From: Piezodorus guildinii | Lineage: Eukaryota; Arthropoda; Insecta; Hemiptera; Pentatomidae | Reading direction: 5' to 3' | Assembly (NCBI GenBank): GCA_023052935.1 | Contig: CM041292.1 | Coordinates: 145,700,439 to 145,764,438, forward strand | Length of the DNA stretch: 64,000 bases | Shown: positions 11,776 to 24,524 of the stretch, one piece after another | Layout: every line of letters begins with the position of its first letter | Numbering within the stretch: the first letter of the stretch is position 1 | Translations under genes and position numbers: made by a program | Notes under the pieces: generated by a model | What the model was told of the DNA's origin: nothing | What the model saw: the letters and a program-made list of their open reading frames with translations, nothing else | Database searches by the model: none

Positions 11776-13440
11776 TCTAGCTTGGAGAGTGTAATGTTCG
11801 AGATTTATTCCTTGAGACCGCCACAAAATACCTTTAAATTCTCTCCAATCGTTGAAAGTTACGCCTTCTAAATAATAATTGAATGACCCTTAAAAGTGGC
11901 ATTATTTAAAATTATTTTATTTCAATATTTTTAATGGTCATTTAAAAGAAAGTGTGGCTGATTTCCAATTTTGTTACTGCTACTGCTGTGTAATAATGAC
12001 ATAGGACTAAAGTAAGCCTAAAGGATAAGTTTTAAGAACATTGATAATAATCATTGCATCTATACTCTCTGATCATATATCTATACTCTATAATATCTGA
12101 TCATATACCTATAATCTTTGACCTTATATTTATAGTCTGATCATATGTTTACTGTTCGACATCGATCTAACAATAAAGATTCGTTCTTTTTGTTACGAAA
12201 GTTACATAATTGACTTGTAAATACAAGATGTTGTAAAGCTATTCAACGAAAGTTTTATTAAATAAATATTTTGTTAAAAGTATGAACTTGAAATAAAAAT
12301 TGTCTCCAACATATTTAGAAACTTAATATGTTATAGCTCTAAAACCGTTATTGGACGAACGCTTGGAGGAGATGTAGAAGATTACAAAATAAATAAATAT
12401 GAAAGAAACAGAAATGTTATTTCTATTTAGGCTGTCCTACCTTAAATATAAATATGTGCGAAACTTGGTCATTTTGACTCAAGGGACCTTAAAAGATATA
12501 TTTCCGTTGAACTTTTGTGTTCAAACCTTTTCAAGATCGCAATGCTTTTCCTATATTTTTCATATATATGAAAATCTTTGATAAGTGTTGCTATAACATC
12601 TTTGGAGACGTGGAAATTTTATTGAAAAATAAAAGGTTGGCTATTTATTTCAAAATCCTATAAGCCATTGAAACACGGGACAAAAAATGAGAATTCATTT
12701 CTACAGAAAAGAAAAATGGACAAAAGAGTAATTTATTGAGAGAGGGAGGTGAGCCGAGGTTTGGACCGGACTTTCCTACCTTCTCTTCTTCATCCAACAC
12801 AAATAATTGTTTTTGTATTTGTAAGGAAGTGTTTGTAAAAGGATTAATGATCATTCTTTAGTGTATTATTACTTGTTAAATGTTAGTTGTTTATTGTTTA
12901 AATATGGTAAATAATTTTTTTTATACTATATGTTGTAAAAAAAAAATAAAGAAAAGGGAAACAAGAGATTCTCCAATAGAAATAATATATGCGATTTTCA
13001 AGAAATACTTAACGGCGGGCTTGGGGGATCGATAGCTTCGACATGAAAACAAGTTTTTACTTCTACTAGAAATTAATGTAGTGAAGAACTATGTAATGAT
13101 TACTAGACCCTAACATTTTAAAAATATTGGTGTTTCATCAACTCCATTAATTCAAATTTAATTTCACTTTGAGTGTAAGATGTTTAAATGTTTCCCTCGC
13201 TTTTGGCATTTAAGTATACTCAATGTTATCCCTCAAATATATTTATCTTGATAAACTCATTCGCAAAAGTTTATTTACCAAACGAAATATTTATTGAAGT
13301 TTGTTTGTTGGCTCTATATTCGAAAACGTTTAGGATACTTAACCTTATAATAAATATAATTTATCTTATTATTATTATATAAATTTAATATAATTAAATA
13401 AATAAAATATTATGAATAAATACGAATAATAATAGACTTA
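11776..13440. other. AT-rich DNA with a small minisatellite and a family A fragment
   Basis: 12055-12150 holds about four irregular 22-29-bp units built on ctatactct..ctgatcatat. 12440-12590 holds an inverted family A end, listed separately. Otherwise nothing is recognised. Confidence 0.5.
12440..12590 (-). repeat. MITE-like family A, end fragment
   Basis: Contains ttggtcattttgactcaagg, then gaccttaaaag, then ttcaagatcgcaatgctttt and catatatatgaaa. This is the inverted counterpart of the family A end at 2205-2330. Confidence 0.6.
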
Positions 13441-14160
13441 ACTGAATTAGAAGTTCGAGGCTGATTACACCAATCTTGGTCTACTCAGTTCAATCCAATG
13501 AATGGTTACAGTCAAGCCCCTGAGATCCAACTTCTTTCCGGAATCCGTTCTTAACAAATAGTCCGTGAGCCAGCAACAAAAAGCGCACACGTCTGCCAAC
13601 TCAAAACGTGTGGATTACAAAATGGTGGCCATTCAAAAAGGGAATATAAATATCACTCTTTTCTAACATAATAATGGTTATTATCACGGAAACGGCTCAT
13701 TCTATGAAGATATTCGTTATAAATTAAATCATCAAGTATTTAATAAGCTTTCATTTGAGTGGTAAAAGATATTTGTATGTCTTATATTCAACAATATAGA
13801 GGTATTACAAAAAAACATTAATTTTGCGGAAAAACGAGATATCACTCTTTTTTACTATCATGGTTAGTATCATAAAAACTGCTCATTCTATGAGGATCAT
13901 CGTTGTAACAGTGTATATAGAAAATTAAATCACCTTTAATTTGAGTTTTAAAACACGTCTGTATGACTTATATTTATAGAGATATGGTTCTTACGAAAAA
14001 CCGGAAACCAAGAAACATCTTATTTTTGTCATTAATTTGGTTTATATCATGGAAACGGCTGCTGCTTATAATATAATGGTTATAAACTTCTTTTCGAGCC
14101 ATAAAATTAGCTTTAATTTGAGTAGTGATAGAAATCCGTAGGTCTAATACTCACCGACAT
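13441..14160 (+). repeat. Diverged single-arm relative of the 19210-26521 foldback element
   Basis: At 13593, acgtctgccaactc and then aaaatggtggccattcaaaa parallel the arm sequence at 19310-19360 (tgtctgccagctcat ... aaaatggcggccattcaaaa). About three degenerate units of roughly 180-190 bp follow, marked by cactcttttctaac / cactcttttttact and acggctcattctatga / actgctcattctatga. No inverted partner is seen, so this is a partial or decayed copy of a related family. Confidence 0.45.
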
Positions 14161-14354
14161 AATATCAGTGCAATGGTTACATTGGTCAGAATTTCGTCTC
14201 TTAGATAAGGAAATTTTCCGTCTCCGGTCGGCTAGCAACCGGCTGTGTGCCATGGTCCTAACAGCTTTGGATGTCTATTTGAACCGCCGTGACACTACAA
14301 CTTCATTTATACTGGATGGGTACTAGCTCTCTTCGCACCCATTTTTTTTTTGTG

Positions 14355-14575
14355 TAAAACCTTATTTTCGAAAACCATGAGGCGCTGTCCATCGAACCCG
14401 TTCCATACCCTTCGAGAGAACAATCGTTTTGTAGATGCTAACATTTCAGTTTTTTTGACAGGATTTCCTACTGAATAATTAATTACTCGCGTTTCCTGTC
14501 TTTACCCGCAACTTCATTTTCTCCTCTATTTACCAAAGATCCTAAATACCTCAATCTATCATTTTATATGATATT
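14355..14575 (-). pseudogene. RTE-like LINE remnant
   Basis: Read on the minus strand, this matches the C-terminal half of the RTE-like pseudogene at 40560-40815. Shared landmarks on the plus strand are ccttattttcgaaaacc, an ..ccgtt..ataccctt..-type block, and gatcctaaatacctcaat versus gaacctaaatactttaat. It is heavily mutated and far too short to be functional. Confidence 0.5.
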
Positions 14576-15473
14576 ATTTCAAAGCGAAAGAATTATATTA
14601 GTCACCATGGAAAGAAAAAGTATGTTTTGTATTTAATTGAAATCCATTTTATATAAAATCAAAGCATATTTAAGTTAGTCTTTAATAAATACAACTTCAT
14701 TTTTAAGGCAGCTATCCTTCATTATTTTTATTTTTTATATCGTGTTTAATCTGTTATTAAATGATAAAACCAATTGTATTTACTCGTTTAGGATGATTAC
14801 AAAAAAAAAAAAGTTTTATCCAAGTTTCCTTTTAGGATAAACAACCGGATTAAATTGCTTTCCAACAGCGCGTACCGTATTATGAGAAGTGCTAACCTAA
14901 TTTAAACAATAAACAGTTGAATAGCCCGTCCTTCAACCACTAAAATATGCTTTGCTAGTTTCATAAATTAATTGAAGTAATTAATTTACAACCATCAAAC
15001 AAATGAATTTAAGTCATTTTTTTCACTTCTTTTTTATTGAAATAGGGACTACTAAGCATCCTCTCTTTTATATTCAGGTTAAGTTCAATCCGAAAGATAT
15101 GCACGAGCTATGCATATAAAGGCCCTGAATGTAGTCAAAGGGCTTAATATCATGTAAATTAAGAGAGACAACCCGGAACTGAAATCAGAAACGGGAATCC
15201 GCCCTTTATTTTGTTGTTATTTAAACCTACTTCCAGGTTGGGCGCTCTAATTAGGCCCTTGATTTTCATAACATGTAAAAATTGTTTATTAGTTAGGAGT
15301 CTATAATTAATTATTATCAGGGGAAAACTGTTATGGGCATTTTCGTAATTATAGTATTTGTATTTTGATTTGCGAAATCATTGGAAGACAATGATCTTGT
15401 CTCAGTCAATGGACGATTTTTTACTTTGAAAGCTAGAATTTCAGCTGAAGGATGGTGTTCAATATGACTTTGA
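14576..15473. other. AT-rich non-coding DNA
   Basis: Nothing recognised beyond simple A and T tracts. Confidence 0.45.
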
Positions 15474-15480
15474 AAAAAAA

Positions 15481-15760
15481 AGTAGATTGGTGGTTTGCAA
15501 AACAGCCTTCTATGCTCTCAAGGTCTCGGGTTCAAACCCGCAGGTATCTCTAGAATTTTTTATTGGGAGTAAAAAATCTTTCAGTTATGCCGTCCTTCGG
15601 AGGGGACGTTAAAAGGAGGTCCCGAGCCTGTGCGAAGTCACGTACTCGTTAAAGATCCCTATCCTATTAAAACCTGGGTAGGCAAAATTTAGGACTCCCC
15701 TTGTAGCATCGTCCTATTAGCCACAGCAGCTTAAAAGGACGATAAATAAATAAACCAAAA
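15481..15760 (+). mobile_element. tRNA-derived SINE, copy 3
   Basis: Same body as copies 1 and 2 (ccgtccttcggaggggacg, ggtcccgagcctgtgcgaag). The B box gggttcaaacccgcag is intact, but the first tRNA-like bases are missing, so the head is 5'-truncated or decayed. It sits between A-rich tracts (gaaaaaaaaagt on the left, aaaaaaaagt on the right) that may be the target duplication. Confidence 0.8.
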
Positions 15761-15770
15761 AAAAAAAAGT

Positions 15771-16640
15771 TCACAATTTGTTCTTATTATTCTTCTTATA
15801 TTTAACGCTAAAGACGAATCCTAACTATTAAATTAAATATATGTAACAGAAAATATAAAACCCAAATGTTAAGAATAGTCATATTTTTATATTTGAGAAT
15901 CTCTAAATTTTGTATGTTTATTGGTTTCTATTTGGATTTGTTGTGTATAAGAGCGACAGGAATTTGTTTTATGTAGTTTTGATCATCTCAACCACTGGGC
16001 AGTGTGCAAAGATGTAATAGAGTCGGTCGCGAGTGTTGAATGGTTTTAAGTTGGTTGTCGCAAACTGTCTAAATTATTCGCATATTTGAAAACCGCACGT
16101 CATCATAGAAGATTCTTATAAAATCGTCGCAGGGAGTAGTAGTTGCAAGGAAAGTATCGCACTGCCGAAGGAGATAGAAGGAAGTCATTACTAAGAGAAG
16201 GAATCATCGCTTGTGTAGCAACAGTAATTAAATATAAAAACAGTATATGTATGATATAAGTTTTTTTTAAATGTTTTATTGATTTTTTTTATTCGTTATG
16301 GCCAGCTAGGTGCCACGCTATTACTGTTACTTTTGGCTGAGTATCGTCTCATCCGTTCTGCATGTTTTGTCTATTATTATTTACCCTAAACGGAATTACA
16401 CACATCGATGGAGAACTCAGCGACTCATGACAACGACAGAGTTGAGGGTGAGGGCAAATACGATTTCGCCCCTCTTCCCAACACCACCATTAGGTTAAGC
16501 TTATTTTAATGAGTACATTTCGCACAAAATTGTATGCCTTCATAAAGTCCAGCTAACTTTTATTCCATTTATTGGAATACAAATAAGTGCACAGGACGCA
16601 TAAAATATTTAATCATCGATCGTCTAGTATAAAAACCCTA
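15771..16640. other. Unrecognised DNA, partly less AT-rich
   Basis: 15930-16240 and 16310-16500 are more complex than the surroundings, but no domain, LTR pair or splice structure could be established. Confidence 0.35.
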
Positions 16641-16644
16641 AACC

Positions 16645-16910
16645 TTTACAACACATGAAGGTTCTTAGGATGAATACTTATTTGCGATACGATGGTTTCA
16701 TGGCCAACGGACCTGCAAGGAGGTGATTAGGCTTAGTTCACACTCAGCCGCCAGGTTTCCTCCCCCAATTTTCGGGTACCCACTTTATAGAGGCTGAGTT
16801 TAACCCCGAGTCGCTCCATTGCTTAAATAATAGAATAAATATTTCTTCCACAGCCAGTGTTTGAACCCGAGATATGGAGAATAGTTGGCTAGTGTTCTAT
16901 TTACTTTAAA
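16645..16910 (-). mobile_element. Possible second SINE family
   Basis: On the minus strand a B-box-like ctcgggttcaaacactgg is followed by a GC-richer body (cctctataaagtgggtaccc, ggcggctgagtgtgaac). The order of tRNA-like head and unrelated body suggests a SINE, but the A box is not clear and there is no second copy here to compare. Confidence 0.3.
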
Positions 16911-16999
16911 ATATTTCCAATATTTATCTATTTTTACTTTCTGTAATAAAACCATTTGAAACTGATTATTCCTATTTAATTTAATTTTTTTTTGTTCCA

Positions 17000-17072
17000 T
17001 TTTTAACAACTATGATTTTTTTTTTCCAGGTAAGTTCTTACATTGAATTATATACTTCCTTGTAAGGTAAGC
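17000..17072 (+). promoter_or_regulatory. Candidate recursive splice site / RS-exon 1
   Basis: A branch-point-like ttttaacaac and a run of about 12 T lead into CCAG|GTAAGT at 17029/17030, so a 3' splice site is fused directly to a consensus 5' splice site. A second donor, AAG|GTAAGC, lies 37 nt downstream at 17066/17067. This is the arrangement of ratchet points and RS-exons known from long insect introns. The plus-strand site at 42220 has the same form. Confidence 0.5.
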
Positions 17073-19206
17073 ACTTTTCCATTACCTGTTACTATACAAT
17101 GTAATTGTTTAAAGAAATGAATTAAAAAGTTGTAAACACTAGTGCATAATTTATATGTTAAATATTATATATCATGTTTGCTTGAATGCTTTACCCTTTA
17201 AGTTTCCCTTCCGTGTAAGGGCCATTTTGCGACTCACAAGTCCTCGTTTCTAAGTCACATCTGTAATGCCCTTGGCCTAGTTCTACGCTGAGTGCAGTCT
17301 TTGTTTATCTTTAGAATAACTTCATACTCTCATCGTTCTAAACTGCTTTTGAATTGCGTGCTAATGGGTATGGCTTTAATTAAACTTAAATGAAATTTTA
17401 AATAAATTAATGTCAAACATTTTTTAATAGTAAATGTTGTCGGCCTTATTGTCTACATGACTCTATGAACTCTTTATTCCTCTATGCTTTAAAGCATAAA
17501 AATAACATATATTACCCATTTAAAGTTTCAGCATCTTATTTTTTTTTTCACACTTAACAAATTATTATTCTGTTTTTACCTGGTCTATACAATAAGTACA
17601 ATTAGTTTCGTAGAAAAATAGTAATGGAACTAGTAATTAGTATAATAATTATTGTATTAATTTTTTCTATTATCATTTTATTTCTATTAAAAAATTCTAT
17701 TTTGTGGATTTATTGTTCAATTATAATGGGAACTTTATTTTTACAAATATAATTAATTTATATGACTAATTAATTTATGTTAATCTGGTGCATTTATCTG
17801 CTCCAATTTAAGACGTATCTGTACTATAAAAAGCTCTCTACATATTGTTTTTGGATTAAGTGAAAAGTGAAAGAAAAAAAGGCATTACAAGAAAAGCGGT
17901 TATGCATTCCCCATTAAAATAACTTTCCTATTGTGAAAATAACATAGTAAAATTACTTAATTTAAATAATTTAAAAAATAAGTTCAATACTCATTAAAGT
18001 TTTTTTTCTTATAATTCATTTATAGGCCAGTAAATAGAAGAGCTCTGTTTGCATTTCGAATTCAGGAAATTTATTTTAATTAGGGTAATATATTATTCAT
18101 CATGTTTTTCCAAACATTTAAAGATATTAATAAAATTACGACTGTGTAATGATGATCTAACTTTTGTGTTAAATCGCAATTTAATAATTTTTTACTTGAG
18201 TGAATAAAAATCATACATACATTTATTAAAATATATGCTATGTACCTACATATTTTTTGTTAGGCAATTACTTGACCTTTCCGACGGACTTACTTCACCT
18301 CTGGTAACTTTTCGAAACTGAATAATTTGCTAACGTTCTCACTTAGAACTCGATTTGTTGATTTCAATCATCGCAACAGATAAGATTATTATAAAGTTTC
18401 CCGTTAGCTCTCATTCTCTCTCTAAGAAAATTTTTATTTTGACAAAATACCGATTCAAGTGTCAGGAGTTAGATATTTGCTGTATTTCTTTGATAATAAT
18501 ATTAATTAAAATGTTTTAAAGACTAAATATTAAAAAATATATATAAACTAACTAGACTGAGTGCTAACCTAAATCAGCACGAGTTGTATATAAAAATGAA
18601 AAGCCGACTTTTTTTCAAAACATGTCTGAATGAAAAATTGTGGTTTTTCCTTGTGTCGATGATAAAATATGAAAAGAAAATTACCTGTCAGCTGCTGACG
18701 TGCTTTCCTAGGCCTCCAAGTTGAAATATTCAGGCAAGGTATTTTCCCAATCGGAACCTGATTCTGTCAATTCAACTGCTCTTCAGCCAATAGCGCTGAA
18801 GGAATATTCGACACATTTGACATTCATCTGTGAATTACATATTTTCAAGATAAGAAAAACTCTATTCCCTTAATGGTATGATGTATATATGAATGCATAA
18901 AACAATGGAGCTGTTGGACGTCAAAGGTCTAATATGTGACCAACGTTTACCAAACCAGTGTCATTTTCCTAACGATTTTCAATGTTTCCTATTTATATGA
19001 AATCAAATTTTAGATTTTTTTTTTTTTTGTAATTAGATACTCACTTTCAATCAATAGATTAAATAAAAGTGAAGAAACATCGTGCGAGGTCAGTTCTTGG
19101 ATATGTGACCAGATATCGGGAGATCCTCTGGCGATTTTTCTCCTCTTCCGGATTTGTTTGGCCCTTCAGCTTAATTGAGGTAACTTACATTGACTGGGAA
19201 TAGGAG
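17073..19206. other. AT-rich non-coding DNA
   Basis: No gene or repeat recognised. 19075-19206, just outside the palindrome, is somewhat GC-richer but has no match in the window. Confidence 0.5.
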
Positions 19207-19299
19207 TAATAGTCCAGGAGCCGAGGCCAAAAAATGCGAATTATAAGAAGAAAATTTTCAATGTGATTTTCATATTTTAGCCAACTTGTACGACAACAT

Positions 19300-20370
19300 T
19301 TTTTTTGTCTGCCAGCTCATACTGGTCGGAATCAAAAATGGCGGCCATTCAAAACGGTCACTAAAAACCGAAAAATATGATTATTTGAAGACGATTCTTT
19401 CTTTTCATTTATTAAACTAGGTCACTACCTGATACAAAAAAAAATTGTCTGCCCATTCTAGGTGGTCGGGTTCATCCGGCAGACATGATTCAAAAAGCAC
19501 GCTCTAAGAACCAAAATTTTGTATTATTTGAAGACGTTTCTTTCTTTTCTAATATAAAACTAGGTCTTTACCTGATACAAAAAAACTTTGTCTGCCCATC
19601 GTAGGTGGTCGGATTAGCAGAGCAGACAAAATCCAAAAACGCTTTAAGGACCGAAATTTCGTATCATTTGAAGACGTTTCTTTCTTTTCTAATATGAAAC
19701 TAGGTCTTCGCCTAATACGAAAAAACCTTGTCTGCCCATCGTAGGTGGTCGGATTAACAGAGCAGACAAAATCCAAAAACACGCTTTAAGGACCAAAATT
19801 TCGTATCATTTGAAGACGTTTCTTTCTTTTCTAATATGAAACTATGTCTTTGCCTGACCAAAAAAAACTTTGTCTGCCCATCGTAGGTGGTCGGATTCAA
19901 CTAGCAGACAAAATCAAAAAACACACTTTAAGGACCAAAATTTTTTATTATTTGAAGACGTTTCTTTCTTTTCTGATATCAAACTTAGACTTCACCTGAT
20001 CATAAAAAACTTTGTCTGCCTATCGTAGGAGGTCGGGTTCAACTAGCAGAAAAAATCAAAAAACACACTTTAAGGACCAAAATTTTTTATTATTTGAAGA
20101 CGTTTCTTTCTTTTCTTATATCAAACTAGGTCTATACCTGATGCAAAAAATCTTTGTCTGCCCATCGTAGGTGGTCGGATTCAATTGGCAGACATGATGC
20201 AAAACCGCGCAATAGGTCAAGACCCTAAATTTTGAATTATTAGAAGACGCTTTTTTCCTTTGTTATCTGAAACTATATCTTCACCTATAACAAAAAAATT
20301 TTGTCTGCCCATCCTTGGTCGTCGGAATCATGTGGCAGACAAGAACCAAACAGTAAGCATTGAGACTTTT
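19300..20370 (+). repeat. Left-arm outer tandem array, about 142-bp units (8 units)
   Basis: Units recur near 19310, 19449, 19590, 19731, 19871, 20016, 20157 and 20305. Each holds ttgtctgcc..., then ggtggtcgg, then gcagacaaaatc, then gaagacgtttctttctttt and aaactaggtct. The tgtctgc/gcagaca pair can form a small hairpin in every unit. The outermost unit differs most (aaaaatggcggccattcaaa). Confidence 0.85.
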
Positions 20371-20519
20371 TTAATGGTTATTTTGTTAGATACGGGGTTT
20401 GATATTAGCATAGATGAAATTAAATGATTTCTAGGAATCAATGTGTGTTTATGGTGGCGGATCCGAAGGGAAAAGGTCTAAAACGATCTAGTTCTGTTTT
20501 TGGAATAGATGGGGAGAAG

Positions 20520-22100
20520 TAATAACGTAATTACCATAACATTATGTATAATATGGACAAATATATCACGATACCTATAATACCTACAGACATCTATCAG
20601 ATCTCGAATTGATGCTTATTCAATTTCCATTAATGTATATTGTAATGAGTTTTTTCGTATAATGAGTGGTTTCGGTGATATTTACCTTCAAACGTTAATA
20701 CGTTAAAAAGAATTATCGTATTTAGAACACAATACATTATATGGACAAAGATATATCGATATCTGTATGATCTGCAGACGTCTATCACTTCTTATCTTAA
20801 AGCTTATTAGAAGCTTGTTTATTTTTATTATTATGAGTATTTTGATAAAATGAGCGGTTTCGATGATATCGGGCTGAAGACTGTTAAAAGTCGATCAATT
20901 CCTCTGCTTAAGACACAATGCATTATATTGACAAAGATATCTCGGTACCTACAAGACCTACAGATATCTATCAGCTTTCAAATTGACGCTTATTAAATTT
21001 CGATGAATGAATATCGTAATGAGTATTTTCGTATAATAGGTGTTTATTGTAATATTTAACTTCGTAATGCTAAAATGAGGTCAATTCCTGTATTTCCGAC
21101 CCAATGCATTCAATTGACAAAGAAATCTTGGAAACTATAAGACCTACAGGCGTCTATCACCTCTTATATTAAAGCTTATTAGAAGGTTGTTAATTTTTAT
21201 TATTTTGAGTAGTTTGGTAAAATGAGCGGTTTCTATGATATCGGGCTGAAGACCATTAATAGTAGATGAATTCCTCTGTTTAAGACACAGTGCATTATAT
21301 AGACCAAGATATCTCGGTACCTGCAAGACCTAGAGACATCTATCAGCTTTCAAATTCACGCTTATTCAATGTCCATTAATGTATATCGTAATGAGTATTA
21401 TTCCATGATAGGTGGTTTCTGTGATATTACCTTCATAACGTTAAAATTGGGCCTATTCTCGTATTTAGGGCACAATCTATTATAAGGAGAAATATATCTT
21501 GATGCCCATAAGACCTACAGACATCTATTACCTCTTTTATATTAAAGCTTATTAGAAGCTTGTTAATTTTTATTATTATGAATATTTTGGTAAAATATGC
21601 GGCTTCTATGATATCGGGCTGAATACTGTTAATAGTAGATGAATTCCTCTGTTTAAGACACAGTGCATTATATAGACCAAGATATCTCGGTACCTGCAAG
21701 ACATAGAGACATCTATAAGCTTTCAAATTGACGCTTATTCAATGTTCATTAATGTATACTATAATGAGTATTGCTGTACCATGGGATGTTTCTGTGATAT
21801 TAACCTTCATAGGTTAAGATATGAATAATTCTCGTATTTAGAACACAAAATATGGACAAATATATTTTGATACCTATAAGACCTACAGACGTCTATCACT
21901 TCTCATATTAAAGCTTGTTAGATGCTTGTTAATTTGTATTATTATTATTAGTTTTGTAAAATAAACGGTTTCGCCGATATTAACTTGATGAAGTTAAATT
22001 TCGATCGACTCTCGTATGACGGACACAATGTATTATATCGAAAAAGTTATATCGATGCCTAAAAGACCTATAGACGTCTCTTAGGTCTAAAATGTAACCT
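20520..22100 (+). repeat. Left-arm inner satellite-like array, about 185-bp units
   Basis: Landmark acctacagacgtctatcac (and variants) recurs near 20580, 20773, 20960, 21145, 21331, 21509, 21700, 21886 and 22065. Alternate units resemble each other more closely, suggesting a dimer of about 370 bp. Other landmarks are aagcttattagaagcttg, gatatcgggctgaaga and gacacaatgcattatat. Confidence 0.8.
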
Positions 22101-22204
22101 TATTAGATTACTTTTAATATATGTTCTTATGATATTTTTGGTAAAATGTTCGGTTCCAATCATTTTGGGCTGAATGTTTAAAGCCAATCAATTCCTGCGT
22201 TCAA

Positions 22205-22670
22205 TAAAAAATGTTTGGATATTCATCTAGATACCGACAAAATTACACATTAATGCTCATTCAAGTTCTATAAATGTTTACTATTATAAGTATGATGGTA
22301 AAATTAAAAGATACTGGGTTGAACGATGTTAAAATTAGTTTATTTCTCATGTTTAAAACTCAATTTATTATGTAGATAAATTTGCACCAAATGGTCAAAC
22401 AGACACCCATCACCTCTTAAATTAACAATTATTCGATTTCTATTAATGTTGATTATTATGAGTATTTTTGTATAACGCGTTGTTTCTATGATTTTGGCCC
22501 TTTATAATATAAATTTAAAAAAAAGGCGGTCATTCTAGAATTTAGGACACTGTGTGTTTAACTTAGTTGAACCTATTAAGCCTACGTTTGCCTTTGACCT
22601 CAATAAAAGCTGATTTTACTTCTCATAATGTGGTTCTTAAATAAAAAATTTTCATTCACTTAGTCCATTC
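22205..22670. other. Central spacer of the foldback element
   Basis: The arms stop matching at ttcaa on the left and ttgaa on the right. The 466-bp centre is AT-rich and has no ORF of note. It may hold decayed 185-bp-type sequence (cacctcttaaatta, tataacgcgttgtttctatga). Confidence 0.7.
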
Positions 22671-22774
22671 TTGAACGCAGGAATTGATCGGCTTTAAACA
22701 TTCAGCCCAAAATGATCGGAACCGAACATTTTACCTAAAAAATCTTAAGAACATATATTAAAAGTAATCTAATA

Positions 22775-24360
22775 AGGTTGCATTTTAGACCTAAGAGACG
22801 TCTATAGGTCTTTTAGGTATCGATATAACTTTTTCGATATAATACATTGTGTCCGTCATACGAGAGTCGACCGAAATTTAACTTCATCAAGTTAATATCG
22901 GCGAAACTGCTTATTTTACAATACTAATAATAATAATACAAATTAACAAGCATCTAACAAGCTTTAATATGAGAAGTGATAGACGTCTGTAGGTCTTATA
23001 GGTATCAAAATATATTTGTCCATATTTTGTGTTCTAAATACGAGAATTATTCATATCTTAACCTATGAAGGTTAATATCACAGAAACATCCCATGGTACA
23101 GCAATACTCATTATAGTATACATTAATGAACATTGAATAAGCGTCAATTTGAAAGCTTATAGATGTCTCTATGTCTTGCAGGTACCGAGATATCTTGGTC
23201 TATATAATGCACTGTGTCTTAAACAGAGGAATTCATCTACTATTAACAGTATTCAGCCCGATATCATAGAAGCCGCATATTTTACCAAAATATTCATAAT
23301 AATAAAAATTAACAAGCTTCTAATAAGCTTTAATATAAAAGAGGTAATAGATGTCTGTAGGTCTTATGGGCATCAAGATATATTTCTCCTTATAATAGAT
23401 TGTGCCCTAAATACGAGAATAGGCCCAATTTTAACGTTATGAAGGTAATATCACAGAAACCACCTATCATGGAATAATACTCATTACGATATACATTAAT
23501 GGACATTGAATAAGCGTGAATTTGAAAGCTGATAGATGTCTCTAGGTCTTGCAGGTACCGAGATATCTTGGTCTATATAATGCACTGTGTCTTAAACAGA
23601 GGAATTCATCTACTATTAATGGTCTTCAGCCCGATATCATAGAAACCGCTCATTTTACCAAACTACTCAAAATAATAAAAATTAACAACCTTCTAATAAG
23701 CTTTAATATAAGAGGTGATAGACGCCTGTAGGTCTTATAGTTTCCAAGATTTCTTTGTCCATTGAATGCATTGGGTCGGAAATACAGGAATTGACCTCAT
23801 TTTAACATTACGAAGTTAAATATTACAATAAACACCTATTATACGAAAATACTCATTACGATATTCATTCATCGAAATTTAATAAGCGTCAATTTGAAAG
23901 CTGATAGATATCTGTAGGTCTTGTAGGTACCGAGATATCTTTGTCAATATAATGCATTGTGTCTTAAGCAGAGGAATTGATCGACTTTTAACAGTCTTCA
24001 GCCCGATATCATCGAAACCGCTCATTTTATCAAAATACTCATAATAATAAAAATAAACAAGCTTCTAATAAGCTTTAAGATAAGAAGTGATAGACGTCTG
24101 CAGATCATACAGATATCGATATATCTTTGTCCATATAATGTATTGTGTTCTAAATACGATAATTCTTTTTAACGTATTAACGTTTGAAGGTAAATATCAC
24201 CGAAACCACTCATTATACGAAAATACTCATTACAATATACATTAATGGAAATTGAATAAGCATCAATTCGAGATCTGATAGATGTCAGTAGGTATTATAG
24301 GTATCGTGATATATTTGTCCATATTATACATAATGTTATGGTAATTACGTTACTACTTCT
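22775..24360 (-). repeat. Right-arm inner satellite-like array (inverted)
   Basis: Inverted counterpart of 20520-22100, with landmarks gtctgtaggtctt and caagcttctaataagctt in mirrored order. Matches to the left arm are near-exact over long runs. The 60-codon and 97-codon frames seen here and in the left arm are the same sequences read twice. Confidence 0.8.
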
Positions 24361-24524
24361 CCCCAACTATTCCAAAAACAGAACTAGATCGTTTTAGACC
24401 TTTTCCCTTCGGATCCGCCACCATAAACACACATTGATTCCTAGAAATCATTCAATTTCATCTATGCTAATATCAAACCCCGTATCTAACAAAATAACCA
24501 TTAAAAAAGTCTCAATGCTTACTG

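Noticed and set aside
19300..20370. CRISPR-like array
   Set aside because: Repeats of about 142 bp with no short repeat/unique spacer alternation, in a eukaryotic context; these are tandem satellite units.
21433..23442. Identical 97-codon and 60-codon ORFs on opposite strands (21433-21726 with 23149-23442; 21144-21326 with 23549-23731)
   Set aside because: They are the same arm sequence read in both arms of the palindrome, made of satellite-like units, with no domain; open by chance.
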